This document shows positions 17,901 through 25,774 of a stretch of 64,000 bases of DNA, one piece after another. The translations under genes and the position numbers were made by a program. Under the pieces are notes generated by a model. It was not told the DNA's origin. It did not search any database and was given only the letters and a program-made list of their open reading frames with translations. This DNA is from Altibacter sp. HG106. Its GTDB lineage: Bacteria; Bacteroidota; Bacteroidia; Flavobacteriales; Flavobacteriaceae. The stretch covers positions 124,001 through 188,000 of the forward strand of contig NZ_JAQQTD010000003.1 in the NCBI RefSeq assembly GCF_028561755.1. Direction: 5' to 3'. Each line of letters starts with the position of its first letter. Within the stretch, counting starts at the first letter, position 1.

Positions 17901-19284
17901 ACTGAAATGAAACTCCAAGAACCTCATCGTTATTAAGCCGCTGATTGAGTGAGATATATCCCAATTGCGGATTTAACTGGTATTCATTGGGTTGTAATCG
18001 ACGTGCATTTTCTAAGATCGCATAATCGATTCCTTCACTCACCGGTACCCCTCCAAATCCCTGTGCTACAGTGGCGATATCCCGAATGGATGAATTAAGC
18101 AAACTCGGTACGCCTCCATTGATACCAAAGGGGTTAAAGTCGTTATTTACGTTATCGGGAAAAGCGCTTCCGGGGCGATTGATAAAGCCTCCCGGAATTT
18201 GCGGCAAGCCAATATTTTCAGATTTTGACTCTCCAATATCCTGAAGCGCTACGATGTTTCGAACGTTTTCGGTGTTGCTGTTCCGGTTGGTAATCCAAAC
18301 TTCTACTCGGGTAATTTGCACATTACTGTTCACAAAAGGATACTGTCGCAGGACACGATCGTAATTATCGCGGAAGTAATGTGAAAGGAAAAAGTGTCGG
18401 TTCTCGTCGTAGTCGAGCGCAAATAATTCAAATGGCGTAACGGTCGCGCCCCCTTCGGCTACTACGGAACGGGTTTCGGAGCGTTGTTCTGAAAATACCC
18501 CGGTAATCGTAGTATTTCCAAACTGTAAGATCCCCTTTACCCCAAACAAGCTCTGAGCGCCTTGAATGAGGCTACTGTTAAGCGGCATGCTCACATTACC
18601 GATCTCAATCGCCTGAATGATATCGTCTTCGGTAGGAGTGTATTCTAATTTTACCTGATTCTGAAAATCAAAGGTCGATTGCGTATCGTAATTAGCGGTA
18701 ACCTGAAGCCGTTCTCCCACCTTCCCGAGTAAGCTGAGGCTAATACGTTGATCGAAATCAAAGGAAAAGTTACTTCGGTTCCGCGGTGAAAAAGCCGGGT
18801 TATCCTGTTTGGTGTATAAGACCCCTAGGTCTAATTCAACCGTACCCTGCGGAATTACTTCGATGGTATTTCCGCCAAAAATCGTTTCGAAAAAACTGGA
18901 GTTCACATAGAAGGTAGGCAGCAAGTTTTTCTGTGCTTCTTCGGAACCTTCTTTTCGTCCGTCTGCCGCATCAATTTTTTCCTTGAAATACTTTCGCATT
19001 TCTTCCTTCCGAATCAACTCTTCATACTCTTCTGGAGTGAGAATGATAGGATAGGAAATATTAAAACCGCCCAACACACGCGAATAGATATAACGATCTG
19101 TGATGGGATCGTAGGTATATAAATCTTCAATACTTGTTGGCGTGGGCAGATCCATTTGACCCACATCCATACCGGTTGCGGTAGAGTCCTGCGCCAGAAG
19201 TGAGGTAAGGCTTCCGAAGAAAAATAGAAAAATAAGTAAAAGCCTGCTACAGCTTGTATTCAAATCGTAATGTTTTGCACCCAA
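11959..19284 (-). CDS. sprA: SprA, type IX secretion system outer-membrane translocon
   Basis: A 2441-residue outer-membrane protein; residues 1-31 are the signal peptide ending LLAQ. SprA forms the very large beta-barrel pore through which T9SS cargo, including gliding adhesins, leaves the cell. The length, the IDLYTYDP-like N-terminus, repeated GVDY..NYQLGRV and FDGKTTSYVDDFEA segments and the final amphipathic strand TLRYNFG are typical of SprA/Sov. A Gly/Asn/Ser-rich low-complexity insertion occupies about residues 1910-1980. It lies 3 bases downstream of ruvA. Other T9SS components (gldKLMN, porV, sprE/T) are not in this window. Confidence 0.97.
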   Translation of the reverse strand: MGAKHYDLNTSCSRLLLIFLFFFGSLTSLLAQDSTATGMDVGQMDLPTPTSIEDLYTYDPITDRYIYSRVLGGFNISYPIILTPEEYEELIRKEEMRKYFKEKIDAADGRKEGSEEAQKNLLPTFYVNSSFFETIFGGNTIEVIPQGTVELDLGVLYTKQDNPAFSPRNRSNFSFDFDQRISLSLLGKVGERLQVTANYDTQSTFDFQNQVKLEYTPTEDDIIQAIEIGNVSMPLNSSLIQGAQSLFGVKGILQFGNTTITGVFSEQRSETRSVVAEGGATVTPFELFALDYDENRHFFLSHYFRDNYDRVLRQYPFVNSNVQITRVEVWITNRNSNTENVRNIVALQDIGESKSENIGLPQIPGGFINRPGSAFPDNVNNDFNPFGINGGVPSLLNSSIRDIATVAQGFGGVPVSEGIDYAILENARRLQPNEYQLNPQLGYISLNQRLNNDEVLGVSFQFTVNGEVYQVGEFSTDGVEATGTTRPGGTGGDPDPDPGEEIPISQNLVVKMLKSNITNVDEPVWDLMMKNIYPLGAFQLEQEDFRMNILYVDPSPLNYISPVEGTTFPEPDPGDVNPVDIENATLLRLFNLDRLNYNGDPQPGGDGFFDFLPGITVDTQNGRIIFTSVEPFGEYLFEKLQDENSENYNLPETYNANQQKYVYRTLYTTTKIQAEQQDSDKNKFQLRGSYKSSGGDGIPIGAFNIPQGSVTVTAGGRTLVEGVDYTVNYQLGRVQILDPALQNSNTPINITTENNTLFGQQTRRFSGFNVEHKFSDNFQIGATYLNLNERPLTQKSAFSNEPINNSIFGFNANYSTEVPFLTRLVNKLPNIDTDVESNVSVRGEFAYLLPGAPKVSDFDGKTTSYVDDFEASQTAIDVSSPLTWFLGSTPLGFGGEAANDDLSYNYRRAFMNWYTIDPIFYSSARPDGITDEDLSSPFTRRVFIDEIFPQQDIVQGQTQALFTLDLAYYPGDRGHYNYNPAAAGTNNLPNPEDNFGAITRQLTTTDFERSNVEYIQFWVMDPFIYDGDNDGGKLTFNLGNISEDILKDGRKQYENGLPEDGGTVNTIPTEWGKVPSNQSLVYTFDTEGIQRTNQDIGYDGLNDADETAQFGAYDGGDPALDNYEYFLQGEGGIQQRYRRYNGSQGNSPVEVTDDNRGRTPQPDVEDINRDNTMNTVNSYYEYEVDLFPGMNIDNNDFITDVKDIEVTLQNNDVIPVRWVQFRVPIGEADRAVNGISDLRSVRFMRMFLSEFDQNTTLRFGTLELVRGDYRRYQQSLEADGDDPSDDNTEFENEAVNILQNEQREPIPYVLPPGVFREQLNNNNNVIRQNEQSLALRVCGLESEDARGAYKNFNVDMRQYKNLEMFIHAESLVDENMISDGDMEAFIRLGNDLNTSFYEIRIPLNVTPAGTSSPEDIWPIANRINLPLELLQEAKSRVYGGVGQPIIPDFDPTETVFFSQSDLGGYSGPENELQIGVRGNPSFGNVRVIMLGMRNTTGSDICGEVWYNELRLSELKNQGGWAATAALDANMADFMNVSATGNVSTVGFGSIEQGPTERSQEDLVQYDVVTNMNLGQLLPRKWGIQLPFNYGVGETYITPQFDPQFDDVELDTRLDNTESEEDKETIRQQSIDYTRRQSVNFIGVRKERTGEKKPMPYDVENFTFSYSYNQIDHNDFEIEESLDQNVRVGGTYNYSFAPKTYEPFKKNDSLFTGKYWQFLKDLNFNYLPTSIAVSSNITRQYNEQKFRELNLLDQNIALPRLYQRNFLFDWQYTINYNLTSSLRFNFDATNNRIVTNYLSDTDGGLVQVDNSIGVWDGFFNVGEPNQHFQSLQLNYDLPTAKFPFLKFIRATYSYQGDFQWQDGSDLFNSIEIELRDGTSQVYDLGNSIQNASTHRINSSLDMTTFYKYIGFTKKTRSRTRNNARNNSGAGGRNSGTKGGNEGSSGGEKGGESTKETRTAESGANNGGRNEGRSLLGGGRSVNNSRPQQSLNAGDKALNSVVGLFTSLKKIQFNYQENNGIFIPGYTPSIGFVGTLKPGAFVFGSQAEVRREFARKGWLTLYPEFNERYTEVESRQLDVQLNFEPLNDLKIDINANRIYAENYAENYIIEDGQYQSLTPNVFGNFNITTFLLPTAFSASDENGSEPFETFKSNRLAIANRLATEFYGTPNFPVDEETGYPVGFGRTNQNVLLPAFLAAYKGSNAEDEKTGILRDIPLPNWDIKYTGLMNLKWFKKNFKRFSVQHGYRANYTVNQFQTNLDFNRDNPEELDQAGNFKNEIFLTNVNLTEQFSPLIKLDFEMKNSVKILAEYRKDRALSLSFANNLLTEIQGNEIILGLGYRVKDLRIGTNFGGKKTILKSDLNFKLDLSRRDNKTIIRYLDIDNNQTTAGQTIYGIQFTADYALSKNLTALFYYDHTFSEYAISTAFPQTTIRSGITLRYNFGN

Positions 19285-19287
19285 AGT

Positions 19288-19869
19288 CTACAATTTTTTT
19301 AAAGCAAGTTTTATAATGGTCTCGACCGAAGCCTCAGGATGTTCCTTACCTACTGCATCACACACTTTCTCTGCCTGTTTTCTGGCAAATCCTAAGGTCT
19401 CCAATGCAGATAACGCTTCATTTTTGTTCGTATTGCTTGACACGGCAGAAAGCTCGTCCAGACCATACACTTTTAAGATTTTGTCTTTCAAATCCAAGAC
19501 CACGCGTTGCGCGGTTTTAGCCCCAATACCTTTTACCGATTGAATCGTAGTGATATCTTCGTGCGCAATGGCTTGCTGCACTTCTTCTGGAGTGAGGGAG
19601 GAAAGCATGGTTCTGGCCGTACTAGCCCCAACTCCCGAAACCGAGATCAATAACTTGAAAAGTTCACGTTCCAAAATATCGCTAAAACCATATAAGGTGT
19701 GTGAATCTTCTCGAACCAGTAAATAGGTAAATAACTTTACATTTTCGGATTCGGGGAGTCGCGAAAACGTATGCAACGAAATATGAGCTAAGTAGCCTAC
19801 ACCATGGCAGTCAATCACTACATCGGTCGGGTTTTTTTCAACTAATCTGCCCTCTAGGTGGGTAATCAT
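19288..19869 (-). CDS. ruvA: Holliday junction branch migration protein RuvA
   Basis: A 193-residue protein that binds four-way junctions as a tetramer and loads RuvB. It starts with the OB-fold MITHLEGRLVEKNPTDVVID, followed by tandem helix-hairpin-helix motifs (LISVSGVGASTARTML and IQSVKGIGAKTAQRVV) and the C-terminal RuvB-binding helical domain (about 145-193). The partner ruvB is about 5 kb away in another operon, as is common in Bacteroidota. A TATATTTG promoter lies 24 bases upstream and probably drives ruvA-sprA-gcvH. Confidence 0.97.
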   Translation of the reverse strand: MITHLEGRLVEKNPTDVVIDCHGVGYLAHISLHTFSRLPESENVKLFTYLLVREDSHTLYGFSDILERELFKLLISVSGVGASTARTMLSSLTPEEVQQAIAHEDITTIQSVKGIGAKTAQRVVLDLKDKILKVYGLDELSAVSSNTNKNEALSALETLGFARKQAEKVCDAVGKEHPEASVETIIKLALKKL

Positions 19870-19893
19870 TCGTTAACAAAAAGTTAATGGCTT

Positions 19894-19901
19894 CAAATAT
19901 A
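19894..19901 (-). promoter_or_regulatory. -7 promoter element for ruvA-sprA
   Basis: The minus strand reads TATATTTG, a full TAnnTTTG match, 24 bases before the ruvA ATG. The predicted leader of about 18 bases contains a small TTAAC/GTTAA hairpin right before the start codon. No clear -33 element. Confidence 0.55.
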
Positions 19902-19941
19902 GTATAATTATTTGCATCTGCTAGGCTCGAAAAGGCGAAAT

Positions 19942-22248
19942 CTAGGCGTTCTTAGCAGCTTGTTTTTTTCGCGTTTTATACTTGGCCTTTTGCTGTGCAT
20001 CCACTACCGCAACAGCAGCCATATTCACGATTTCCTCAACGCTGGCGCCTAGTTGAAGAATATGAACCGGCTTTCTCATACCCAGCATGATAGGCCCGAT
20101 AGATTCGACCCCATTCAACTCTTTAAGAAGCTTGTAATTACTGTTGGCTGAGTCCAAATTAGGAAACACTAAGGCATTTACTTTTTTACCGGCCAATTTG
20201 GAGAAGGGGAACTTCTTCCGAAGTAATTCTGAATTTAAGGCGAAGTCGGTTTGTAATTCTCCGTCCACGATCATGTCGGGAACTACTTTGTGTAAATACT
20301 GTACCGCTTCTTTCACCTTTGTCGCATGGGGGTCTTTGGAAGATCCAAAGTTTGCGTACGAGATCATGGCAATGACCGGAGTGAGCCCGAACATTTTCAT
20401 GGTGTAATTAGTCATTTGGGCAATTTTAGCCAGCTCGATTGGAGTTGGATCAATATTGATTGACGTATCGGAGATAAAGAGCGGTCCGCGTTTGGTAAGC
20501 ATGAGGTTGGTGGTAGCTACCTTCTCCACCCCATCAAATTTTCCGATGGTTTCAAGAATGGGACGAACCACCGAAGGGTAGGCTCGAGCATACCCCGAGA
20601 TCATCCCGTCGGCATCGCCTTCGTTCACCATCATGGCGGCAAAATAATTTCGCTCCCGCATCATCTTTTGCGCGTCATAGAGCGTAATTCCGCTACGTCT
20701 TCGGTTGTGCCAATGCTTTTCCGCATAGCGATTCAAGCGATCCTGTTGCTCGTCGCTTTTTGGGTCGATAATCGCAACATCACCATCAAATTCGATTTGC
20801 TCCATGAGTTCTGTGATGATCTCCTTCCGACCTAAAAGAATGGGAATTCCGATGCCCTCATCAAATACGATCTGCGCTGCTTTTAACACATCCAGATGGT
20901 CGGCTTCGGCAAATACGATTCGCTTGGGAGCGGTTTTGGCGCGGTTGTACAGCAGACGAATGATCTTATTATCGCTTCCCATCCGTTCCAGCAGCTCTTC
21001 TTCATACTTTTCCCAGTCGGGAATTTCGCAGGTGGCGACTCCACTTTCGATCGCGGCCTTGGCAACTGCCGGCGGTACGGCAGCGATTAGTCTGGGATCA
21101 AATGGTTTGGGAATGATATACTCCCTTCCGAAGAGCAATTTCGTCTCGCCATACGCAATATTTACCTGTTCCGGAACCGGTTCTTTGGCTAGGTCTGCCA
21201 ACGCTTTCACAGCTGCCATTTTCATGGCTTCATTAATTTTAGTGGCGCGTACGTCTAAGGCCCCTCTGAAAATAAACGGAAACCCAAGTACATTGTTCAC
21301 CTGATTGGGATGATCGCTTCGGCCCGTAGCCATAATAATATCTTCTCGTGTTTTTACGGCAAGATCGTAGTCTATTTCGGGATTGGGATTGGCCATGGCG
21401 AACACAATTGGGTTCGCATTCATGCTTTGCAGCATTTCGGGCGACACGATATCAGCAATCGACAACCCTACAAAAACATCGGCGTGTTTCATTGCGTCTT
21501 CCAGTGTTTCCAAGTCACGAGCGGTGGCAAACTCAGCTTTTTCTGGCGTCAAGTTTTCGCGGTCTGAACGGATCACTCCCTTGCTGTCTAACATTACGAT
21601 GTTTTCAGCTTGGGCCCCAAAGGCTTTGTAGAGCCGGGTGCAGGATACCGCTGCGGCCCCCGCGCCACTAATAACGATAGTGACCTCTTCAATTTTCTTA
21701 TCAGCAAGTTCTAAGGCATTCAACAGTGCAGCCGCGGAAATAATGGCGGTTCCATGTTGGTCGTCATGCATTACCGGAATATCTAACTCTTCTTTCAAGC
21801 GTCGCTCAATCTCAAAAGCTTCCGGCGCTTTGATATCTTCTAAGTTGATGCCTCCAAAGGTTGGCGCAATGTTCTTAACGGTTTCAATAAAGGCATCGAC
21901 GTCTTCGGTACCGACTTCAATATCAAATACATCAATGTCGGCAAAAATTTTGAATAACAACCCCTTTCCTTCCATTACGGGTTTAGAGGCTTCAGGACCT
22001 ATATTTCCAAGCCCTAAAACGGCCGTTCCGTTAGATATCACCGCCACCAGGTTCCCTTTGTTGGTATACTTGTGAACATTGTCGACATCTTTCTCAATTT
22101 CTAAACAGGGTTCAGCCACACCGGGAGAATAGGCCAGTGACAGATCGCGTTGCGTCGCGTATTTTTTAGTAGGAACTACCTGAATTTTTCCGGGTCTCGG
22201 TTTCGCATGGTAGATAAGGGCCTCACGACGTTTGCTTTGTTTGCTCAT
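19942..22248 (-). CDS. maeB: NADP-dependent malic enzyme with phosphotransacetylase-like domain
   Basis: A 768-residue fusion that decarboxylates malate to pyruvate with reduction of NADP. Residues about 1-420 are the malic enzyme with TKKYATQRDLSLAYSPGVAEPC, the catalytic HDDQHGTAIIS stretch and the nucleotide-binding ISGAGAAAVSC; residues about 430-750 resemble phosphate acetyl/butyryltransferase, including the ILLGRK and DGMISGY strands, and are thought to be regulatory. The length matches the MaeB class exactly. It has its own promoter and is followed by ruvA after 72 bases. Confidence 0.96.
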   Translation of the reverse strand: MSKQSKRREALIYHAKPRPGKIQVVPTKKYATQRDLSLAYSPGVAEPCLEIEKDVDNVHKYTNKGNLVAVISNGTAVLGLGNIGPEASKPVMEGKGLLFKIFADIDVFDIEVGTEDVDAFIETVKNIAPTFGGINLEDIKAPEAFEIERRLKEELDIPVMHDDQHGTAIISAAALLNALELADKKIEEVTIVISGAGAAAVSCTRLYKAFGAQAENIVMLDSKGVIRSDRENLTPEKAEFATARDLETLEDAMKHADVFVGLSIADIVSPEMLQSMNANPIVFAMANPNPEIDYDLAVKTREDIIMATGRSDHPNQVNNVLGFPFIFRGALDVRATKINEAMKMAAVKALADLAKEPVPEQVNIAYGETKLLFGREYIIPKPFDPRLIAAVPPAVAKAAIESGVATCEIPDWEKYEEELLERMGSDNKIIRLLYNRAKTAPKRIVFAEADHLDVLKAAQIVFDEGIGIPILLGRKEIITELMEQIEFDGDVAIIDPKSDEQQDRLNRYAEKHWHNRRRSGITLYDAQKMMRERNYFAAMMVNEGDADGMISGYARAYPSVVRPILETIGKFDGVEKVATTNLMLTKRGPLFISDTSINIDPTPIELAKIAQMTNYTMKMFGLTPVIAMISYANFGSSKDPHATKVKEAVQYLHKVVPDMIVDGELQTDFALNSELLRKKFPFSKLAGKKVNALVFPNLDSANSNYKLLKELNGVESIGPIMLGMRKPVHILQLGASVEEIVNMAAVAVVDAQQKAKYKTRKKQAAKNA

Positions 22249-22269
22249 GGTTGAAAAATTAGCGAATTA

Positions 22270-22277
22270 CAAAGGTA
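22270..22277 (-). promoter_or_regulatory. -7 promoter element for maeB
   Basis: The minus strand reads TACCTTTG (full TAnnTTTG) with TTTC exactly 19 bases upstream (three of four positions of the TTTG -33 element). The ATG lies 22 bases further on. One of the best promoter matches in the window. Confidence 0.65.
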
Positions 22278-22309
22278 ACAGCTTCCCAGAAATACCGAAA
22301 TGAAAGGCG

Positions 22310-23233
22310 TTAATCTTTCAGGAAGTTGATATTCCGTTTGAGTCCGCTGTACTTGGTTCTTTTCACAGCACTTTTTCTGAAAAGTTCCTGAAACACCTCC
22401 TCGGTCAATTCCTCCCACTCCTTTTTAGAATACTGAAGTAGCGCTGGCTTCGGTTGAAACAACGGCTCTCGGTGTGCTTTGCTAAATCGGTTCCAGGGAC
22501 ATACATCTTGGCACACATCGCACCCAAACATCCAGTCGTCCATGTGCCCTGAAAAATCACTTGGAATGCTTTCCTTCAGCTCAATGGTGGCATACGAAAT
22601 ACATTTGCTCCCATCTACTACATAGGGTTGTACGATGGCTTGCGTTGGACAAGCATCAATGCACGCGGTACAACTTCCGCAGTGATCGGTAACCGGGGTA
22701 TCATATTCTAGTTCCAGATCAATGATCAATTCAGCAATAAAATAAAAGGATCCCGTTTGCTTGGTGAGCACATTGCTGTGTTTTCCCATCCAACCCAGGC
22801 CGCTACGTACCGCCCAGGCTTTATCGAGTACGGGAGCCGAATCTACAAACACCCTTCCGTGAACCGCTCCAATCGTTTCCTGAATATAGTGCAGCAAGGT
22901 TTTCAGTTTGTCCTTGATCACAAAGTGGTAGTCGGTTCCATAAGCATATTTTGAGATCTTGTAACTATCGTCTCGTTGTTGCTCCTTCGGAAAGTAATTA
23001 AGTAACAAGGAAACGACGCTTTTAGCACCGGGAACCAACAGGGTAGGGTCTAATCGCTTATCGAAGTGGTTTTCCATATACCCCATTTCTCCATGGTATT
23101 GTTTGTTCAACCAGGCTTCCAAGCGAGGGGCTTCTTCTTCAAGAAATTCGGCCTTGCTCACTCCACAGGATAGAAAACCCAGGCGTTTGGCTTCCTTTTT
23201 GATGGCGCTTGTATGTGCGGAGCGATTCGTCAC
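22310..23233 (-). CDS. queG: Epoxyqueuosine reductase QueG
   Basis: A 307-residue cobalamin- and iron-sulphur-dependent enzyme that makes the last step of queuosine, reducing epoxyqueuosine in tRNA. Two [4Fe-4S] motifs are seen: [12 protein letters not shown] (about 191-202) and [11 protein letters not shown] (about 239-249). The N-terminal cobalamin-binding domain includes [16 protein letters not shown] and [17 protein letters not shown] shorter C-terminus than the HEAT-containing forms is seen, as is usual here. The ATG overlaps the P450 stop codon by four bases, so the two are translationally coupled, though functionally unrelated. Confidence 0.95.
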   Translation of the reverse strand: MTNRSAHTSAIKKEAKRLGFLSCGVSKAEFLEEEAPRLEAWLNKQYHGEMGYMENHFDKRLDPTLLVPGAKSVVSLLLNYFPKEQQRDDSYKISKYAYGTDYHFVIKDKLKTLLHYIQETIGAVHGRVFVDSAPVLDKAWAVRSGLGWMGKHSNVLTKQTGSFYFIAELIIDLELEYDTPVTDHCGSCTACIDACPTQAIVQPYVVDGSKCISYATIELKESIPSDFSGHMDDWMFGCDVCQDVCPWNRFSKAHREPLFQPKPALLQYSKKEWEELTEEVFQELFRKSAVKRTKYSGLKRNINFLKD

Positions 23234-24567
23234 AGCTGATCACGAGGTTGAAATACCAAGTTAGCGTTTTTAGGTTTGAGGGTAATCAGGGGTTGGATCT
23301 CGATAGGTCTGGAAACGGGTTCAATTTGAAACCGTTTCATCAGTTGGGCTACCGCAAGAATCATTTCGTACATGGCGAAATTGTTTCCAATACACATACG
23401 CGGCCCTGCTCCAAAAGGAAAATAATGGCCTGAATGCGTACGAGCGGTTCGATCTTCAAAACGCTCCGGCCGAAACGTTAGCGGGTCTTCCCAATATGCT
23501 GGGTGTCTGTGGATTTCATAAACAGAAAACAACAAACTAGTTCCCGCCTCATAGCGCATATCGTTGCAGGCATCGGCCTCAAGGTTAACGCGGTCGATGA
23601 AATAGGCCGGAGGATACAGGCGCATGGCTTCTTCGATGACCATGGGAGTCCACTGCAGTTCTTTTAGTAGTTGTGGGATCTTTTCGGACGTAAGTTGATC
23701 GGGTAGTTCTGAAGCTATTTTTTCCTGATAGCGAGGATGACGGGCAAGGAGTTCGGCAATGAAGGTAAGCGCATTGCTCGTTGTTTCATGTCCGGCGACA
23801 AATAAGATCAGAATTTCATCCATCAATTGCGCATCATCCATTGCGCTACCATCTTCATATCTCGCATCCAGTAACATATCCAGCAAATCGTCCTGGCGTT
23901 GACCGCTTTGACGGCGTTCATGAACGATTCTTTTTAATAGATCACGAGCTTCTCGGACTAGATCGATGTGTTTTTCCAAGGTGCCACTCCAGCGAAACCA
24001 AGTGCGCAGATACGGTTGCCGTAACTCGCGCACCAACATTCTTTGTGCAGCTTCGGTGATATGCTGTAACCGATTGATTTCATTGGGGTTGACAGCACCG
24101 CTGAATAACGATTTCGCCACCACCTGAAAGGCAAGGTCATTGAAAACGGGAAAAACATCTATTGAAGTTCCAGGCTGGATTTTTGAGAGTTCTTCGGAAA
24201 TGGTTTGGTGCATGGTTTCCAACAGTGTTACTAACTGCTTCTTATGAAATCCGGGCTGAATTAATTTGCGCTGTTGCTTCCAATGCGCTCCTTCGGCCGT
24301 TAACAAGCCATGCCCTACATATTTCGAAAGGTCTCTCGTTTGAATTTCAGATTTGGTGTAGTTCCGTTGGTTTTTCTGAAGCACATATTGAAGAAAATTT
24401 GCATCTCTAGAAAAAACGACTTTTTTGTTCCATCCTATAGTGAGTTCGAAGGTATCGCCCAATCGCTCAAAATTAGCGTGATGAAACGGCAACGGGTTTT
24501 TTAAAATTTGAAAGGAATGTTTCAGAAACCTAAGAAATGAAACCGTCGGAATGTTAGTAGTGGCCAT
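23230..24567 (-). CDS. Cytochrome P450
   Basis: A 445-residue haem-thiolate monooxygenase. The I-helix oxygen-binding motif [10 protein letters not shown], the K-helix EEAMRLYPP (ExxR) and the haem loop [14 protein letters not shown] with the ligand Cys at about 391 are all intact. There is no fused reductase or ferredoxin domain, so redox partners must come from elsewhere. Overall pattern is closest to the CYP102A/CYP4-like fatty acid or terpenoid hydroxylases, but the substrate cannot be assigned. It sits between ruvB (2-base gap) and queG (4-base overlap), so all three are co-transcribed. Confidence 0.94.
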   Translation of the reverse strand: MATTNIPTVSFLRFLKHSFQILKNPLPFHHANFERLGDTFELTIGWNKKVVFSRDANFLQYVLQKNQRNYTKSEIQTRDLSKYVGHGLLTAEGAHWKQQRKLIQPGFHKKQLVTLLETMHQTISEELSKIQPGTSIDVFPVFNDLAFQVVAKSLFSGAVNPNEINRLQHITEAAQRMLVRELRQPYLRTWFRWSGTLEKHIDLVREARDLLKRIVHERRQSGQRQDDLLDMLLDARYEDGSAMDDAQLMDEILILFVAGHETTSNALTFIAELLARHPRYQEKIASELPDQLTSEKIPQLLKELQWTPMVIEEAMRLYPPAYFIDRVNLEADACNDMRYEAGTSLLFSVYEIHRHPAYWEDPLTFRPERFEDRTARTHSGHYFPFGAGPRMCIGNNFAMYEMILAVAQLMKRFQIEPVSRPIEIQPLITLKPKNANLVFQPRDQL

Positions 24568-24568
24568 G

Positions 24569-25591
24569 TTAGAACAACCCTCCTTGTCCGCCTTGTTTTG
24601 TTCTGCCTAAATGTTTATACGCCGCTTCCGTGACCTCTCTACCTCGCGGTGTGCGTACGATAAAGCCTTGTTGGATGAGAAAGGGCTCGTAGACCTCTTC
24701 AATCGTTTCTCCACTTTCGGAGACTGCGGTAGCCAGGGTGGTGATACCCACCGGCCCTCCTTTGAATTTATCGATAAGGGTCGTTAAGATCTTGTTGTCC
24801 ATTTCATCGAGCCCGTGCGCATCGACATGCAGCTGTTTCAACGAAAATTTGGCGATCTCGATATCGATCGTTCCGTTTCCTTTGATTTGTGCAAAATCGC
24901 GGACACGTCGCAGCAGGGCGTTGGCGATTCGAGGCGTGCCTCGGCTACGACCAGCAATCTCAATGGCGGCTTCCATACTGATGGGAACATTCAAAATACC
25001 CGCGCTCCGTTCTACAATTTGTGTGAGCAGTTCGGTGGTATAATAATTTAAGCGAGAAGAAATTCCGAAGCGGGCTCGCATAGGAGCGGTCAATAATCCC
25101 GACCGGGTGGTGGCCCCCACCAGCGTAAACGGATTTAAATTTATCTGCACGGTACGCGCATTCGGTCCTGTCTCGATCATGATATCGATCTTAAAATCTT
25201 CCATGGCCGAGTAGAGGTATTCTTCGACAATCGGACTCAGTCGATGTATTTCGTCAATAAACAACACATCGCGTTCTTCTAAATTGGTAAGAAGTCCTGC
25301 CAAGTCTCCCGGTTTATCTAACACCGGTCCGGAAGTAACCCGAATATTGACATCCAATTCGTTGGCGAGTATGTGCGCTAAGGTAGTTTTTCCGAGGCCT
25401 GGAGGACCGTGAAATAAGGTATGATCGAGCGCTTCTTCTCGCAAATTAGCCGCCTCGACAAACACCTGTAGATTCTCTATGGTTTGATCCTGTCCGGTAA
25501 AATCTTCGAAGGATAGCGGGCGTAGCTTTTTTTCCAGATCGAAATCTTGACTAGAAAAGTGATCTCCGGAAGGATCGAGATGTTCGTTCAT
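24569..25591 (-). CDS. ruvB: Holliday junction ATP-dependent helicase RuvB
   Basis: A 340-residue AAA+ motor that drives branch migration with RuvA. Walker A GPPGLGKT at 62-69, Walker [12 protein letters not shown], sensor GATTRSGLL and the C-terminal winged-helix with [11 protein letters not shown] are all present. I chose the ATG at 25591 because the protein then starts [12 protein letters not shown], a normal RuvB N-terminus; an open frame extends 20 codons upstream to 25651 but overlaps a perfect -7 promoter element. The promoter is so close that the mRNA may be leaderless. First gene of ruvB-P450-queG. Confidence 0.97.
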   Translation of the reverse strand: MNEHLDPSGDHFSSQDFDLEKKLRPLSFEDFTGQDQTIENLQVFVEAANLREEALDHTLFHGPPGLGKTTLAHILANELDVNIRVTSGPVLDKPGDLAGLLTNLEERDVLFIDEIHRLSPIVEEYLYSAMEDFKIDIMIETGPNARTVQINLNPFTLVGATTRSGLLTAPMRARFGISSRLNYYTTELLTQIVERSAGILNVPISMEAAIEIAGRSRGTPRIANALLRRVRDFAQIKGNGTIDIEIAKFSLKQLHVDAHGLDEMDNKILTTLIDKFKGGPVGITTLATAVSESGETIEEVYEPFLIQQGFIVRTPRGREVTEAAYKHLGRTKQGGQGGLF

Positions 25592-25595
25592 TTCA

Positions 25596-25603
25596 CAAAT
25601 ATA
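25596..25603 (-). promoter_or_regulatory. -7 promoter element abutting the ruvB start codon
   Basis: The minus strand reads TATATTTG, a full match to TAnnTTTG, ending only four bases before the ruvB ATG. Transcription normally starts a few bases past this element, which would put +1 at or next to the A of ATG, i.e. a leaderless message. No good -33 element is seen. Confidence 0.5.
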
Positions 25604-25774
25604 CGAAGCCCTAGAGGGAAACGTAACGCCAGTCCGTAAAAAAAAGGTCATACTAAAAACCGTACAACCTTTTCTCGATAGCCTCCCCAGACTATCAACT
25701 AGTATTAAGTGATACTAAAGTAGTGTGAATTTTACCAGAAGACAATAAGTGGAAACACGTAAATTTACTCGTAT

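Noticed and set aside
25703-25720. Short inverted repeat TAGTAT/ATACTA between MATE and ruvB genes
   Set aside because: AT-rich six-base arms without T-tract; too weak for a terminator or a confident operator.
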